A DNA stretch of 64,000 nucleotides from Listeria ivanovii subsp. ivanovii (GCF_900187025.1 NZ_LT906478.1:1534001-1598000); one strand, 5' to 3'. Counted from the stretch's first letter, positions 21,689-30,636 are shown. Notes: generated by a model from the sequence alone, not told the origin. Program-made: numbers and translations.

Positions 21689-23047
21689 TTACTTCTCTAC
21701 ACGTAAAATTTGATAGAACGGTATCCGCTCATCTGCTACTTCCCACTCGACAGGAGCATCATTTAAGGTGTTTAAATCTAGAAAAGTATCTAATACATCT
21801 TCTGTTGTAATGATTTGGACACTTTCTGGCTCCCCTTGCATAATCCCTGTAAGTTCTCTTTCTAATTGGTATGCAAGTGTCTCTTTAGACGCTACATGAC
21901 CTGTTCCGTAGCAAATCGGACAAGGAATCGTTGTAGCTTCTAGAAATGACTGTTGTTTCTTTCGTCTGGTTAGCTGAAGAAGCCCTGACTGCGAAAGCGC
22001 CGCAACTTGGGTTGTAGTATATTCTTCTCGTGTTTGCCGTTCTAGCGCCTCATAGAGTTCTGTGTAGCCTCTTTCTGACATCCCGCCGATAAAATCTACT
22101 AAAATCATGCCACTCATATTACGAAGGCGAATTTGTTTAAGTATTTCTGGAACTGCTTTTTGATTAACAAACTCTACCGTTTTTTCTTTTTCTGTAGAAC
22201 TTTTATAGCGGCCAGAGTTAACATCTATCACCCACATCGCCTCTGTTTTCTCAATAAATAAAGAAGAACCATTCGAAAGATGAACTACAGGACGATTTAG
22301 ACGATCGATTTGTTTTTTTATACTTAAATCAGCAAATAAGTCTGCACTTTTCGTTAGAGTTACTTGATCTGGCCAATTCGACTCAAGCACTCTCGCAAAC
22401 TCAAAATCATCCGTAATAATTTCATCTGGTTGATAACGTTGAATAAATTGTTTAGCACTAGCAAACACCCCATAAGCTGCAGATAAAAGTAACCCTGGTT
22501 TTTTTCGTTTATTACTTTTTAGAATTACTTGCTCGTATTCTTCTCTAGCTTCATTTAGCGCTTTTTCCAACTGTTCTTTCGTGGCTTTTTCGGCACTTGA
22601 GCGGATTATCACAGCTTCATTTTCTCCTAAAAGCAATTCGATTGTTTCTTTCAAAGGCTCTTTATCCATAATTCTTTTTGAAATAGAGATATATTCTTTT
22701 CCATATAAATAAACAAGTAAGTCTCCTGGAAATGTTAGTTCAGCGGTTAAAAGTGGAAGTTTAGTCGCACTGCCTTCGCGAATAATTTGAACAGGCAGTT
22801 TGGCACCTTGTGTTTTCTCGTAAATATCTGGAATATCCTTCAAATGGATAAAACCCTTATTTTGATTGCCTAAGTCAACAAAAGCAGCATTTATTTTCCG
22901 GTCGATTTTTTGAATAAAACCATAAAAAATGTCACCCACTTGGGTTTTATCAGATGGCCTAATAACTTCCATATCAATCATTTGCCCATCTTCAAGGACC
23001 GCTATTCTTTTTTCTATATAAGCTGCACTAATTACTACTTTTTTCAT
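21689..23047 (-). CDS. Ribonuclease E/G family protein (452 aa)
   Basis: Homologue of RNase G/E, endonucleases that cut single-stranded AU-rich RNA and process rRNA. An S1-like domain appears near residues 35-70 (GDIFYGFIQKIDRKINAAFVDLG). The catalytic core contains VIDVNSGRY (about 271-279) and ILVDFIGGM (about 313-321), carrying the two metal-binding Asp residues. A zinc-link CPICYGTG follows near 375. It lacks the long degradosome scaffold of E. coli RNase E, so it resembles RNase G. Many Bacillota rely on RNase Y/J and lack this protein. It stands between minD and rplU with its own AGGTGA ribosome site. Confidence 0.9.
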   Translation of the reverse strand: MKKVVISAAYIEKRIAVLEDGQMIDMEVIRPSDKTQVGDIFYGFIQKIDRKINAAFVDLGNQNKGFIHLKDIPDIYEKTQGAKLPVQIIREGSATKLPLLTAELTFPGDLLVYLYGKEYISISKRIMDKEPLKETIELLLGENEAVIIRSSAEKATKEQLEKALNEAREEYEQVILKSNKRKKPGLLLSAAYGVFASAKQFIQRYQPDEIITDDFEFARVLESNWPDQVTLTKSADLFADLSIKKQIDRLNRPVVHLSNGSSLFIEKTEAMWVIDVNSGRYKSSTEKEKTVEFVNQKAVPEILKQIRLRNMSGMILVDFIGGMSERGYTELYEALERQTREEYTTTQVAALSQSGLLQLTRRKKQQSFLEATTIPCPICYGTGHVASKETLAYQLERELTGIMQGEPESVQIITTEDVLDTFLDLNTLNDAPVEWEVADERIPFYQILRVEK

Positions 23048-23099
23048 CTTATCACCTTTTATAAAGACCCTTCATCCAAAGACAAAGGGTCCTAATTTT

Positions 23100-23900
23100 T
23101 TATTTACCACCAAAAAGTTGTTTTAGGCGTGCGAAAAATCCTAGCTTCTTCGCTTCGATAGACATTAACGGAATAGATTCACCAAGAATGCGTCGAGCGA
23201 TATTTCGATAACCTTGAGATGCACGGTTATTTGGTAACATCGCAACCGGATCCCCACTGTTAGATGAGCGAATAACTTCATCATCATCAATAATAATTCC
23301 AAGTAATTCAATGGATAAATGTGTTGTAATCTCATCAATATCCATCACATCCCCATTTACCATCATTTGCGTACGAATACGATTAATAATAAGTTTGGGT
23401 GGTTCGATAGCTTCTTTTTCAAGTAATCCAATAATTCGATCCGCATCACGCACAGCGGAAATTTCCGGAGTAGTAACAACAATAGCTTTATCTGCTCCAG
23501 CAACCGCATTTTTATAGCCAGTTTCAATTCCTGCTGGACAATCGATTAGAATAAAATCATAATCTGGACGTAATTGGTTAATTAAGTCTATCATTTGTTC
23601 TGCCGAAACCGCATTTTTGTCTGTTGTTTGTGCTGCAGGTAGCAAGAACAGTAAATCATCAAAGCGTTTATCTTTTATCATTGCTTGATGGATTTTACAG
23701 CGTCCTTCCACTACATCAACTAAGTCATATATAATTCGATTTTCAAGCCCTAAAACAACGTCTAAATTGCGAAGGCCGATATCCATATCTATTAAGCACA
23801 CTTTCTTACCTTGAAGAGCAAGTGCCGTTCCCAAGTTAGCAGTTGAAGTAGTTTTTCCTACTCCACCTTTCCCAGAAGTAATGACTATAGCTTCTCCCAT
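23100..23900 (-). CDS. minD: Septum site-determining ATPase MinD (266 aa)
   Basis: Membrane-associated ATPase that recruits MinC and blocks division away from mid-cell. Deviant Walker A GKGGVGKTTSTANLG (about 10-24), Walker B-type LIDMDIGLRNLD (about 37-48) and the DCPAGIE switch region are present. The C-terminus (FFARLKQLFGGK) is the amphipathic membrane-targeting helix. It begins 2 bases after minC, and both follow mreBCD as in Bacillus. Confidence 0.97.
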   Translation of the reverse strand: MGEAIVITSGKGGVGKTTSTANLGTALALQGKKVCLIDMDIGLRNLDVVLGLENRIIYDLVDVVEGRCKIHQAMIKDKRFDDLLFLLPAAQTTDKNAVSAEQMIDLINQLRPDYDFILIDCPAGIETGYKNAVAGADKAIVVTTPEISAVRDADRIIGLLEKEAIEPPKLIINRIRTQMMVNGDVMDIDEITTHLSIELLGIIIDDDEVIRSSNSGDPVAMLPNNRASQGYRNIARRILGESIPLMSIEAKKLGFFARLKQLFGGK

Positions 23901-23902
23901 GT

Positions 23903-24580
23903 TTAACGCCCTCCTTGAAAATTAGAAATTTCGGGTCTAATTTTTCTTATCTTATGTATCTCGTCAATGACAATTTCTCCAGTATCATCCACAAACGCAG
24001 AAAATAAATCTGTATCTAAAACTTCTTTATATTCTTCATTATCAAAACCATAAACTTTACCAGCAATTCTAACTTGTGATGGATAAAGAAATTTTCCAGC
24101 TACAACTGCATTTTCATTTCCTTCAAATCCAGCATGAATAATCCCCTTAATATTACCGAGCACAAAAACATTGCCATTGGAGCGGATTTGTCCACCAGGA
24201 TTCACATCACCAATCAATAAAAAATCTCCAGGGACTTGAACCACTTGCCCAGAACGAATAATGGTCGCCATAGAAAAAATTTGGTCTCGCTCTTTCCATT
24301 TTTTGGCGTCGTCTTTAGACATCACATTACTATAAAATGCACTAATTTTCATTTGACTATTATTATGAATAATAGTTGATATTTCAAGTTCTTCTTCCTC
24401 TGAGAACAGACGGTTTCCAATTTGAACTTGCACCTCTAACTTTTCACCAGAGTATGGGTTTTGCTTTTTATCAGCTAGTAATTGCGACAATTCTTGTTGT
24501 AACTCAAGGAAACTCGCCTTATCACTAAGAAAAATACTAATGCCATCTTTGGTGCCTTTAATTTGAACATTCTTCTTCAT
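23903..24580 (-). CDS. minC: Septum site-determining protein MinC (225 aa)
   Basis: FtsZ-assembly inhibitor working with MinD. The N-terminal domain spans about residues 1-100. The C-terminal beta-helix domain has the motif series SGQVVQVPGDFLLIGDVNPGG and NGNVFVLGNIKGIIHAG (about 105-155). The start is the ATG at 24580, 9 bases after GGGGTG; an in-frame GTG four codons earlier is part of that site. Confidence 0.95.
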   Translation of the reverse strand: MKKNVQIKGTKDGISIFLSDKASFLELQQELSQLLADKKQNPYSGEKLEVQVQIGNRLFSEEEELEISTIIHNNSQMKISAFYSNVMSKDDAKKWKERDQIFSMATIIRSGQVVQVPGDFLLIGDVNPGGQIRSNGNVFVLGNIKGIIHAGFEGNENAVVAGKFLYPSQVRIAGKVYGFDNEEYKEVLDTDLFSAFVDDTGEIVIDEIHKIRKIRPEISNFQGGR

Positions 24581-24759
24581 ATACGATTTCACCCCGCAAC
24601 ATTTATACTCTAGTCTTTAGTATACACTAACTCAAATTAAATGATAATAAAAATATACTTTTTCTGAAAAAAACAGCTTGAATCGCAAACTGTGATAACC
24701 TTTTACACAGTCATACTTTTTCAAGTAATAGCGAATTCAAACTGTTAATATGACGATAA

Positions 24760-25278
24760 TCACTCCGACTTAACCAAACGATTTAAAAATAGTCGGAATG
24801 GATAAAACACAACTAAAAAGAATGCTAAATTAAATAAAATGGTCGTCCATAAACGTTGATCAATAAAAACTGTAATGCTCATCGTTGTTGAACCAATTAA
24901 ATAATAAAATGCATAAACCAAGCTTTCGGTAAGAATAACGTTAAAAATAGCTATTAAACCGACAAGGAAAACATTATTTTGCAGTATTTTCATAAATTTA
25001 TCTGTGATATATACAGTAAAAGGAAAAATAGCGAAATAAATCCCCATAACACCAGTATAATAAATATCAAATAACAGTCCTAAGATAAAAGCATATACTA
25101 AGGTAGTATTACGTTTATAAAAGCACGTCATTATTGTTAACATTACGAGTAAAAAATGTGGAATAAACAAATGCTTATCATTAAAAAGACCATTAGCAAA
25201 TTGAAGACTAAAGACGCCCTCTAAAATAAAGGCGCCAACCATGATTGCGGGGAGAGCAATGTTTTTCTTTAAATTCAT
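24760..25278 (-). CDS. mreD: Rod shape-determining membrane protein MreD (172 aa)
   Basis: Small polytopic membrane protein of the elongasome with about five hydrophobic helices, most evident in residues 8-60, 70-90, 100-125 and 140-165. Little soluble sequence and a LLFDIYYTGVMGIY segment fit the MreD family. The start is the ATG at 25278 after GGAGGAGA; the 14-residue upstream extension lies inside mreC. It starts 4 bases beyond the mreC stop, so the genes are coupled. Confidence 0.92.
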   Translation of the reverse strand: MNLKKNIALPAIMVGAFILEGVFSLQFANGLFNDKHLFIPHFLLVMLTIMTCFYKRNTTLVYAFILGLLFDIYYTGVMGIYFAIFPFTVYITDKFMKILQNNVFLVGLIAIFNVILTESLVYAFYYLIGSTTMSITVFIDQRLWTTILFNLAFFLVVFYPFRLFLNRLVKSE

Positions 25279-25282
25279 ATAA

Positions 25283-26170
25283 TTACTCTCCTCCAGTCGT
25301 GTCTGAGCTAGTTGAGTCATCCACTGAAGTCCCTGTTTCTGCTGAACGTTTTAAAACAGTAACATGATTTAAATCGTATATATCAGCACCAGATTTAATG
25401 TATGCTGTTTGAGATAATCCCATTTTATCGGTTTCTACTTTTTCAATTGTTCCAATGAAAATACCCGCTGGAAATTTACCTCCAAGTCCAGAAGTAACTA
25501 CCTTTTGTCCTTTTTTAAACTTCATATCATATGGTAATTGTTTTAATTCAAGCAACTTCGTATCACTGTCGTAACCATTGATAATTCCATAGGCGTTTTC
25601 TGCACCTTGTACTTTTGCAGAAACACGGTTTTTCACGTCGGATGAAGTTAATAATTCAACCGTAGCCGATTTAGCTCCTGTAGTTGTTACTTTACCAATA
25701 AGCCCACTCGGTGTAGTAACTGCCATATCTGGTTTCACTCCGTCGCTAGAGCCTTTGTCAATTTCCACTTGATCATTCCAATTTGTTGGATTTCTAGAAA
25801 TAACAGAAGCATTGACTGGATCATAATCGCGAATACTATCAGCAATATCAAGATTTTCTTTTAAGTCTTTATTTTCTTTTTTTAAGTCTGCAACTTCACT
25901 TTCAAGTTGTGCCAATTCTTCTAAACGTTCTTTCAGATGTTGATTTTCAGTGTAGGTATTTTTTAAGTCTGCAACTCCACCAAAAACACCTGAAACAAAT
26001 GAAGTAGGCTTAGCTACAATATTTTCACCAAATCCAACAACATCTTTCACAAATTGTTCTGGCCACGAAGCATTATCACGATCACGTAAAGAAAAACCAA
26101 CCAACGCGACAAGAACAATAATAGATATTAACAAGATAATCAAACGTTTATTCAGAAAAAATTGTGGCAT
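25283..26170 (-). CDS. mreC: Rod shape-determining protein MreC (295 aa)
   Basis: Bitopic elongasome protein linking MreB to wall synthases outside the membrane. One N-terminal signal-anchor helix (about 9-26) is followed by a coiled coil (about 68-115, rich in Glu/Leu/Lys) and a beta-rich domain with VISRNPTNWNDQVEIDKG and GLIGKV motifs. The C-terminus is a low-complexity Ser/Thr/Asp tail. Normal length for Listeria and Bacillus. Between mreB and mreD. Confidence 0.95.
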   Translation of the reverse strand: MPQFFLNKRLIILLISIIVLVALVGFSLRDRDNASWPEQFVKDVVGFGENIVAKPTSFVSGVFGGVADLKNTYTENQHLKERLEELAQLESEVADLKKENKDLKENLDIADSIRDYDPVNASVISRNPTNWNDQVEIDKGSSDGVKPDMAVTTPSGLIGKVTTTGAKSATVELLTSSDVKNRVSAKVQGAENAYGIINGYDSDTKLLELKQLPYDMKFKKGQKVVTSGLGGKFPAGIFIGTIEKVETDKMGLSQTAYIKSGADIYDLNHVTVLKRSAETGTSVDDSTSSDTTGGE

Positions 26171-26255
26171 AACGACACCTCATCTCGTTAGTACTCTTTT
26201 TTCGTTTTTTGGAAACTAATTCATCTTGTTATATGACATAAATGAGTGTGTCCAT

Positions 26256-27269
26256 TTAGTTCATTTTTTTACGTTTATACATGTCCATATTCTCTAAAGC
26301 TTTACCAGTACCAATTGCCACACAATCAAGTGGTTCATCAGCAATAATGACTGGCATTTTTGTTTCTTCAGAAATAACCGTATCCAAATTACGTAATAAT
26401 GCTCCACCACCAGTAAGTACAATCCCTTTATCCATAATATCTGCGGAAAGTTCAGGCGGTGTATTTTCAAGTGTTCCTTTAACAGCATCAATAATTGCCG
26501 CCACAGTATCAGCTAGGGCTTCACTAATTTCTTCAGGAGTAACTTCAATTGTTTTTGGTAAGCCAGTTACTAAGTCACGACCACGAATGCTAAATGGAGA
26601 TAAGTCTAATCCCTTTGGACTAGCAGAACCAATTTCCATTTTGATAGCTTCAGCAGTACGGTCTCCAATTAACAGATTATATTTTTTACGAATATAATTA
26701 ATGATAACTTCATCTAAATCGTCGCCAGCAGTTCTTACAGAGCGGCTAGTTACAATTCCACCTAGAGATATAACAGCAACTTCTGTCGTTCCTCCACCGA
26801 TATCAACAACCATACTCCCTGTTGGTTCTCCAACTGGAAGGCCAGCACCAATAGCCGCTGCAAAAGGTTCTTCAATTGTGAAAGCATCTTTTGCGCCGGC
26901 CTGACGAGTGGCATCAATTACGGCACGTTTTTCTACACCAGTAATTCCTGAAGGTACACATATCATCACACGTGGTTTGCTAGCATTAACGCTTTTACCA
27001 GCTTTTTGTATGTAATACTTCATCATTGCTGCAGTTGTATCATAATCAGCAATAACCCCGTCTTTCATTGGGCGAATCGCAACAATATTCCCTGGAGTTC
27101 TTCCAATCATATTCTTTGCATCACTACCAACGGCAACAATTTCTTGTGTGTCTTTTTTCATTGCAACAACAGAAGGCTCACGAAGGACAATACCTTTTCC
27201 CTTCATATAGACAAGTGTGTTCGCTGTTCCTAAGTCAATTCCAATATCTTTATTACCAAATCCAAACAT
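26256..27269 (-). CDS. mreB: Actin-like rod shape protein MreB (337 aa)
   Basis: Actin homologue forming membrane-bound filaments that steer lateral wall synthesis. Phosphate-1 motif [10 protein letters not shown] (about 11-20), phosphate-2 [14 protein letters not shown] (about 158-171), and adenosine motif [12 protein letters not shown] (about 284-295) are all visible. First gene of mreBCD-minCD, with a 5' leader of about 120 bases. Confidence 0.97.
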   Translation of the reverse strand: MFGFGNKDIGIDLGTANTLVYMKGKGIVLREPSVVAMKKDTQEIVAVGSDAKNMIGRTPGNIVAIRPMKDGVIADYDTTAAMMKYYIQKAGKSVNASKPRVMICVPSGITGVEKRAVIDATRQAGAKDAFTIEEPFAAAIGAGLPVGEPTGSMVVDIGGGTTEVAVISLGGIVTSRSVRTAGDDLDEVIINYIRKKYNLLIGDRTAEAIKMEIGSASPKGLDLSPFSIRGRDLVTGLPKTIEVTPEEISEALADTVAAIIDAVKGTLENTPPELSADIMDKGIVLTGGGALLRNLDTVISEETKMPVIIADEPLDCVAIGTGKALENMDMYKRKKMN

Positions 27270-27394
27270 CTGTATTCTCCTTTTCCTTCGTAATATTCTA
27301 CAGGATACATTAAGTTTCCTTATTCGTCCATTAAATTAATGTTACCTTATCCCTTTGTGTTAATGTTTCTATCTAACACATAAACAACCATCTT

Positions 27395-27403
27395 ATTATA
27401 ACA
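27395..27403 (-). promoter_or_regulatory. Extended -10 promoter upstream of mreB
   Basis: Minus-strand TGT-TATAAT (TATAAT is the complement of 27395-27400). No convincing -35 at 17 bases. About 125 bases upstream of the mreB start. Nothing else with gene-like features was seen between here and mreB. Confidence 0.5.
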
Positions 27404-27518
27404 TAACTAAGACTAACAGACATTAATTTTTCATTAGAAGGAAAAATTTTTAACTTTTCTTTAAAAACCAGCTTTTAGTTCTATATTTATTACTATTATA
27501 CGTCGAATAAAGCAAGCA

Positions 27519-27626
27519 TCATTTTTTATATTCTACTATACAAAGAATTATTGGGAACAAAAACATACACAATATAACTATAAAACCATAAATATTCTCT
27601 CTATATAATTTCCATCTACTAAGCAT
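27519..27626 (-). CDS. Predicted 35-aa single-pass membrane peptide
   Basis: A short open frame not recognised from any family. ATG at 27626, preceded by AGGTGA 6 bases upstream, and ending in TGA at 27519-27521. The peptide has a basic N-terminus (MLSRWKLYREN), one hydrophobic helix (about residues 14-31, GFIVILCMFLFPIILCIV) and a charged C-terminus EYKK. That layout fits a small membrane protein with N-in topology or a type I toxin-like peptide. A possible promoter ending in GGGTATCAA (complement of 27650-27658) would give a leader of about 20 bases. It occupies the otherwise empty 447-base gap between radC and mreB. Coding status is inferred from start, ribosome site and topology only. Confidence 0.5.
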   Translation of the reverse strand: MLSRWKLYRENIYGFIVILCMFLFPIILCIVEYKK

Positions 27627-27716
27627 GTTTAGTCACCTGCTATTTTTTATTGATACCCGCTTTAGCATAGGATTGTAAAGTATGTCTGTAGATAATTTAT
27701 GAACAGTGATACTTTT

Positions 27717-28391
27717 TCAAAAATAACCTTTTTCTTTTAAACTAATGTACTTATTTTTCCCAAAAATAATATGGTCTAGTAGTGTAATTCCAATAATACT
27801 ACCAGCTTCCACTAATCGTTTTGTCACAAGTAAATCTTCACTAGATGGGGTCGGATCCCCAGAAGGATGATTATGAAAGCACATGATAGAAGCAGCAGAT
27901 TTGCTTAACGCTAACCTAAAAACTTCTCTAGGATGGACAATAGATGCGTTTAGTCCTCCAACAAAAATCGTTTGTCTATAGATGACTTGATTTTTAGTAT
28001 TTAAAAAAATACAGTGAAAATGTTCCTGAAAAAGAAAAGCTAATTCCGGCATAACTAATTTCGCTGCATCATCCGGACATCTGATGACAATTTCTTCACG
28101 CTCCGTTACTAAACTAATTCTCCTTCCTAATTCAATAGCTGCCATTATTTTAGAAGCTTTAGCAATACCAATTCCATTAATTAATTGAAACTCTTCCAAA
28201 GAAGCATATTGCATTTCGGCTACATGTTTGAATTTCATAATAATACGGTTCGCAATAGTTAAAACAGACTCACTTTTCGTGCCTGTTTCAATGATAATTG
28301 CGACTAGTTCTGAAGTAGAAAGTGCCTCTATACCATAGTTTTGTAATTTTTCTCGAGGCTTCTCATTTCCTGAAATTTCGTTTGACAACAT
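27717..28391 (-). CDS. radC: RadC/JAB-domain DNA repair-like protein (224 aa)
   Basis: JAB1/MPN metalloprotease-like domain protein. Historically called DNA repair protein RadC; its activity remains unclear. A helix-hairpin-helix-like stretch appears near residues 55-95 ([17 protein letters not shown]). The metal site is in [14 protein letters not shown] (about 172-185), with the preceding Glu in VHPREVFR. Length is typical. It lies 12 bases after comC and probably shares its transcript. In streptococci radC belongs to the competence regulon, so the pairing is of interest. Confidence 0.93.
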   Translation of the reverse strand: MLSNEISGNEKPREKLQNYGIEALSTSELVAIIIETGTKSESVLTIANRIIMKFKHVAEMQYASLEEFQLINGIGIAKASKIMAAIELGRRISLVTEREEIVIRCPDDAAKLVMPELAFLFQEHFHCIFLNTKNQVIYRQTIFVGGLNASIVHPREVFRLALSKSAASIMCFHNHPSGDPTPSSEDLLVTKRLVEAGSIIGITLLDHIIFGKNKYISLKEKGYF

Positions 28392-28403
28392 GAAAACACC
28401 TCC

Positions 28404-29114
28404 TTATTTCAGCAAAATACTTATAACTATAAAAGATGTAAATATATATGGAACGAAGGGTACTTGTTTATTTTTCTTTATTTTTTTGGCAGCTACCGCT
28501 ATTAATAAAACCATAGTTCCCACTAAAATGGCTAAAAAGAAAATAAAATAACCTGTTTTAAAACCTAAAAATGAGCTTAAAATAATAAATAATTTGATAT
28601 CTCCAAGTCCAATTCCCTTTCGAAATACGAGGAAAAATAGGCCATAAAAAATGGTGCTCATTATTATTGAATAGAATAAATTCAATAATGGTTGATGGAA
28701 TAAAGAATAGATAAATAGCATAATCACACTAAACAAGATAATGATAGAATTAGGAACATGCATATATAAAATATCTGTTATGACAAAAAATGCTAAAAAA
28801 TAATAGATAACACTACTAATGATGAAATTATATGAGAAAAAATACTCGTGATATAGAAATAGGATATACACTGGTGTAATTATCTCTAGCAAAAAGCAGC
28901 TGATCGGAATGGCAGTTTTACAGCAATTAGATTTCCCTTTCAAAAGTAAAAATGAATAGATTGGTATTATTTGCTGGAAGGATAATGTTTTTTTACAAAA
29001 ATTACATTCGGAAAAGCGAAATAAAAAAGGTTTATTTATAGGTAAGCATTCCGCTGCCACTTGTGTAAAAGAAATGAAAATAGTGCTATAAATAACTAGC
29101 AAAAAATAAATCAT
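28404..29114 (-). CDS. comC: Type IV prepilin peptidase ComC (236 aa)
   Basis: Membrane aspartyl protease that cleaves and methylates competence pseudopilins. About seven hydrophobic helices. The two catalytic aspartates are visible: Asp114 in FVITDILYMHVPN and Asp172 in GLGDIKLF. The cytoplasmic zinc knuckle has Cys37 and Cys40 (CNFC). In the second pair the expected first Cys is Ser62, with Cys64 and Cys65 following (GKSNCC). AGGAGGTG precedes the start. It lies after folC's terminator and has a ComK-like box upstream. Competence in Listeria is usually silent, and Com proteins have been tied to phagosome escape. Confidence 0.9.
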   Translation of the reverse strand: MIYFLLVIYSTIFISFTQVAAECLPINKPFLFRFSECNFCKKTLSFQQIIPIYSFLLLKGKSNCCKTAIPISCFLLEIITPVYILFLYHEYFFSYNFIISSVIYYFLAFFVITDILYMHVPNSIIILFSVIMLFIYSLFHQPLLNLFYSIIMSTIFYGLFFLVFRKGIGLGDIKLFIILSSFLGFKTGYFIFFLAILVGTMVLLIAVAAKKIKKNKQVPFVPYIFTSFIVISILLK

Positions 29115-29151
29115 CTGCCACCTCCTAGTTGGTTTAAATAGAATAGCAAGA

Positions 29152-29187
29152 ATAAATTATTTTTGCACATATGAAAAAAAGTATTTT
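29152..29187. promoter_or_regulatory. ComK-like box upstream of comC
   Basis: AAAA-N5-TTTT at 29175-29187 (exact) and ATAA-N5-TTTT at 29152-29164 (one mismatch), 10 bases apart and 38-73 bases upstream of the comC start. Each ComK half-box in Bacillus is AAAA-N5-TTTT, and paired boxes there are separated by 8, 18 or 31 bases, so the 10-base spacing is off by two. The region is AT-rich, so chance is possible. Confidence 0.4.
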
Positions 29188-29205
29188 AGAGGGCTTTTAA
29201 AGCTA

Positions 29206-29243
29206 AAAACACCCATTTTCACTTAAAGGAAAATGGGTGTTTT
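29206..29243. terminator. Terminator of folC
   Basis: Perfect 15-base arms at 29206-29220 and 29229-29243, with T runs on both strands. It separates valS-folC from comC-radC. Confidence 0.92.
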
Positions 29244-29328
29244 CTATAGGTTTGACCTCTTGAAAATACTTTTTTAGTTATTTGTAGATTTTATTTTTTC
29301 GATGTATACTCGTTTTATTCTAAAACTA

Positions 29329-30618
29329 TTAGTGAAATGCTTCCCGTGAATACCTCCGTACTTCAGCAATAAAATAAAGTGATCCTGTAATGAAAAATTT
29401 AGTATCTTTTTCAGAAAAGATTATTGAGTTTAATTCTTGTTGCCAATTAGCATTCATGGAAATACTTTCTTCCTCACTCATTCGCGTAATTTGCTCAGCT
29501 GTCATTGCTCTAGGATAATCAAAGGTTGTGATTAATACTTCGCAATCCGGGATTTTTTTTAGTATTTGAATCATTTCTTGATGATTCTTGTCAACAAGTA
29601 TACTAACAACCACTTTCTTATGACCATGATAAGATTCAATAGAACGAGCAAGTGCCATGACACCTTCTGGATTGTGTGCCCCATCAATCATAATAAAAGG
29701 TTTTGAGGAAATTTGTTCCATCCGCCCGGGCCAAACAGCGTTTTTTAAACCACGCTTTATTGCAACTTCATCAATGGAGAAATCTGCAAATGTATTTAAA
29801 TATTGAACTACTTTTATAGCTAATGCAGCATTATCTAATTGATGAACGCCTTGAAGTCCAATGGTAAGATCTTCTATTTGACTACCATGTATGGTTTCAT
29901 ACTTGATTATGTCGTCCGCAAGCGTCATTGAAAAATCTTGATTCAACAGAGCAATGCTAGATTTATTTTTTTCAGCAATTTCACTCATTGTTTTTTGCGC
30001 TTCTGGTTGGCTAACTCCAGATATGACTGGAACACCAGGTTTAATTATCCCAGCTTTTTCACTAGCTATTTGTTCGATAGTATCCCCAAGAAACTCCATA
30101 TGGTCCATTCCGATAGTTGTAACAACAGAAACTAATGGTGTTAATATATTAGTAGAATCAAGTCTACCACCAAGTCCAACTTCGATAATACCGATATCGA
30201 TTTTTTCATATTCTGCAAAACATAAAAACATCATTGCTGTAATAATTTCAAATTCAGATGGCGGACCATAAATTGTTTCTTTTAATTCTTCAGCAAGCGG
30301 CTTAATTCTATTTGCTAAAGTCACAATCATGTCATCACTGACTGGTACTCCATTAATACTAATCCTCTCATTGAAACTCTCTATATATGGCGAAGTGAAT
30401 GTTCCGGTTTTATATCCAGCCTCTTCTAAACAATTGCGAACAAAAGTCAGTGTGGAACCTTTTCCATTTGTACCAGCTATATGTACCCATTTATTCGCTT
30501 TTTCAGGATGGTTTAATTTTCCCATCATATAATCCATTCGTGCTAGCCCCGGCTTTATTCCTAGACGAAGCGTACCATGAATCCACTCTATTGCATCTTC
30601 ATATGTCTTTAAGGTCAT
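29329..30618 (-). CDS. folC: Folylpolyglutamate/dihydrofolate synthase (429 aa)
   Basis: Mur-ligase-fold enzyme that adds glutamate to folates. P-loop HIAGTNGKGST (about 44-54), conserved TSPYIESFNERI (about 74-85), EVGLGGRLDSTN (about 146-157) and DGAHNPEG (about 313-320). The start is the ATG at 30618 (MTLKTYEDA) with AGGAGA 9 bases upstream; 14 residues of upstream frame are not supported. It follows valS across a short gap containing a hairpin, the valS-folC-comC order seen in Bacillus. Confidence 0.95.
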   Translation of the reverse strand: MTLKTYEDAIEWIHGTLRLGIKPGLARMDYMMGKLNHPEKANKWVHIAGTNGKGSTLTFVRNCLEEAGYKTGTFTSPYIESFNERISINGVPVSDDMIVTLANRIKPLAEELKETIYGPPSEFEIITAMMFLCFAEYEKIDIGIIEVGLGGRLDSTNILTPLVSVVTTIGMDHMEFLGDTIEQIASEKAGIIKPGVPVISGVSQPEAQKTMSEIAEKNKSSIALLNQDFSMTLADDIIKYETIHGSQIEDLTIGLQGVHQLDNAALAIKVVQYLNTFADFSIDEVAIKRGLKNAVWPGRMEQISSKPFIMIDGAHNPEGVMALARSIESYHGHKKVVVSILVDKNHQEMIQILKKIPDCEVLITTFDYPRAMTAEQITRMSEEESISMNANWQQELNSIIFSEKDTKFFITGSLYFIAEVRRYSREAFH

Positions 30619-30636
30619 TCTACCAATCTCCTTAAA

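Noticed and set aside
27300-27500. Rest of the radC-mreB gap
   Set aside because: AT-rich with short frames only; besides the mreB extended -10 element I saw no second small gene, repeat or terminator that I could defend.
29115-29151. Strong SigA promoter right before comC
   Set aside because: No convincing -35/-10 pair was found close to the gene, consistent with an activator-dependent promoter but not proof of it.
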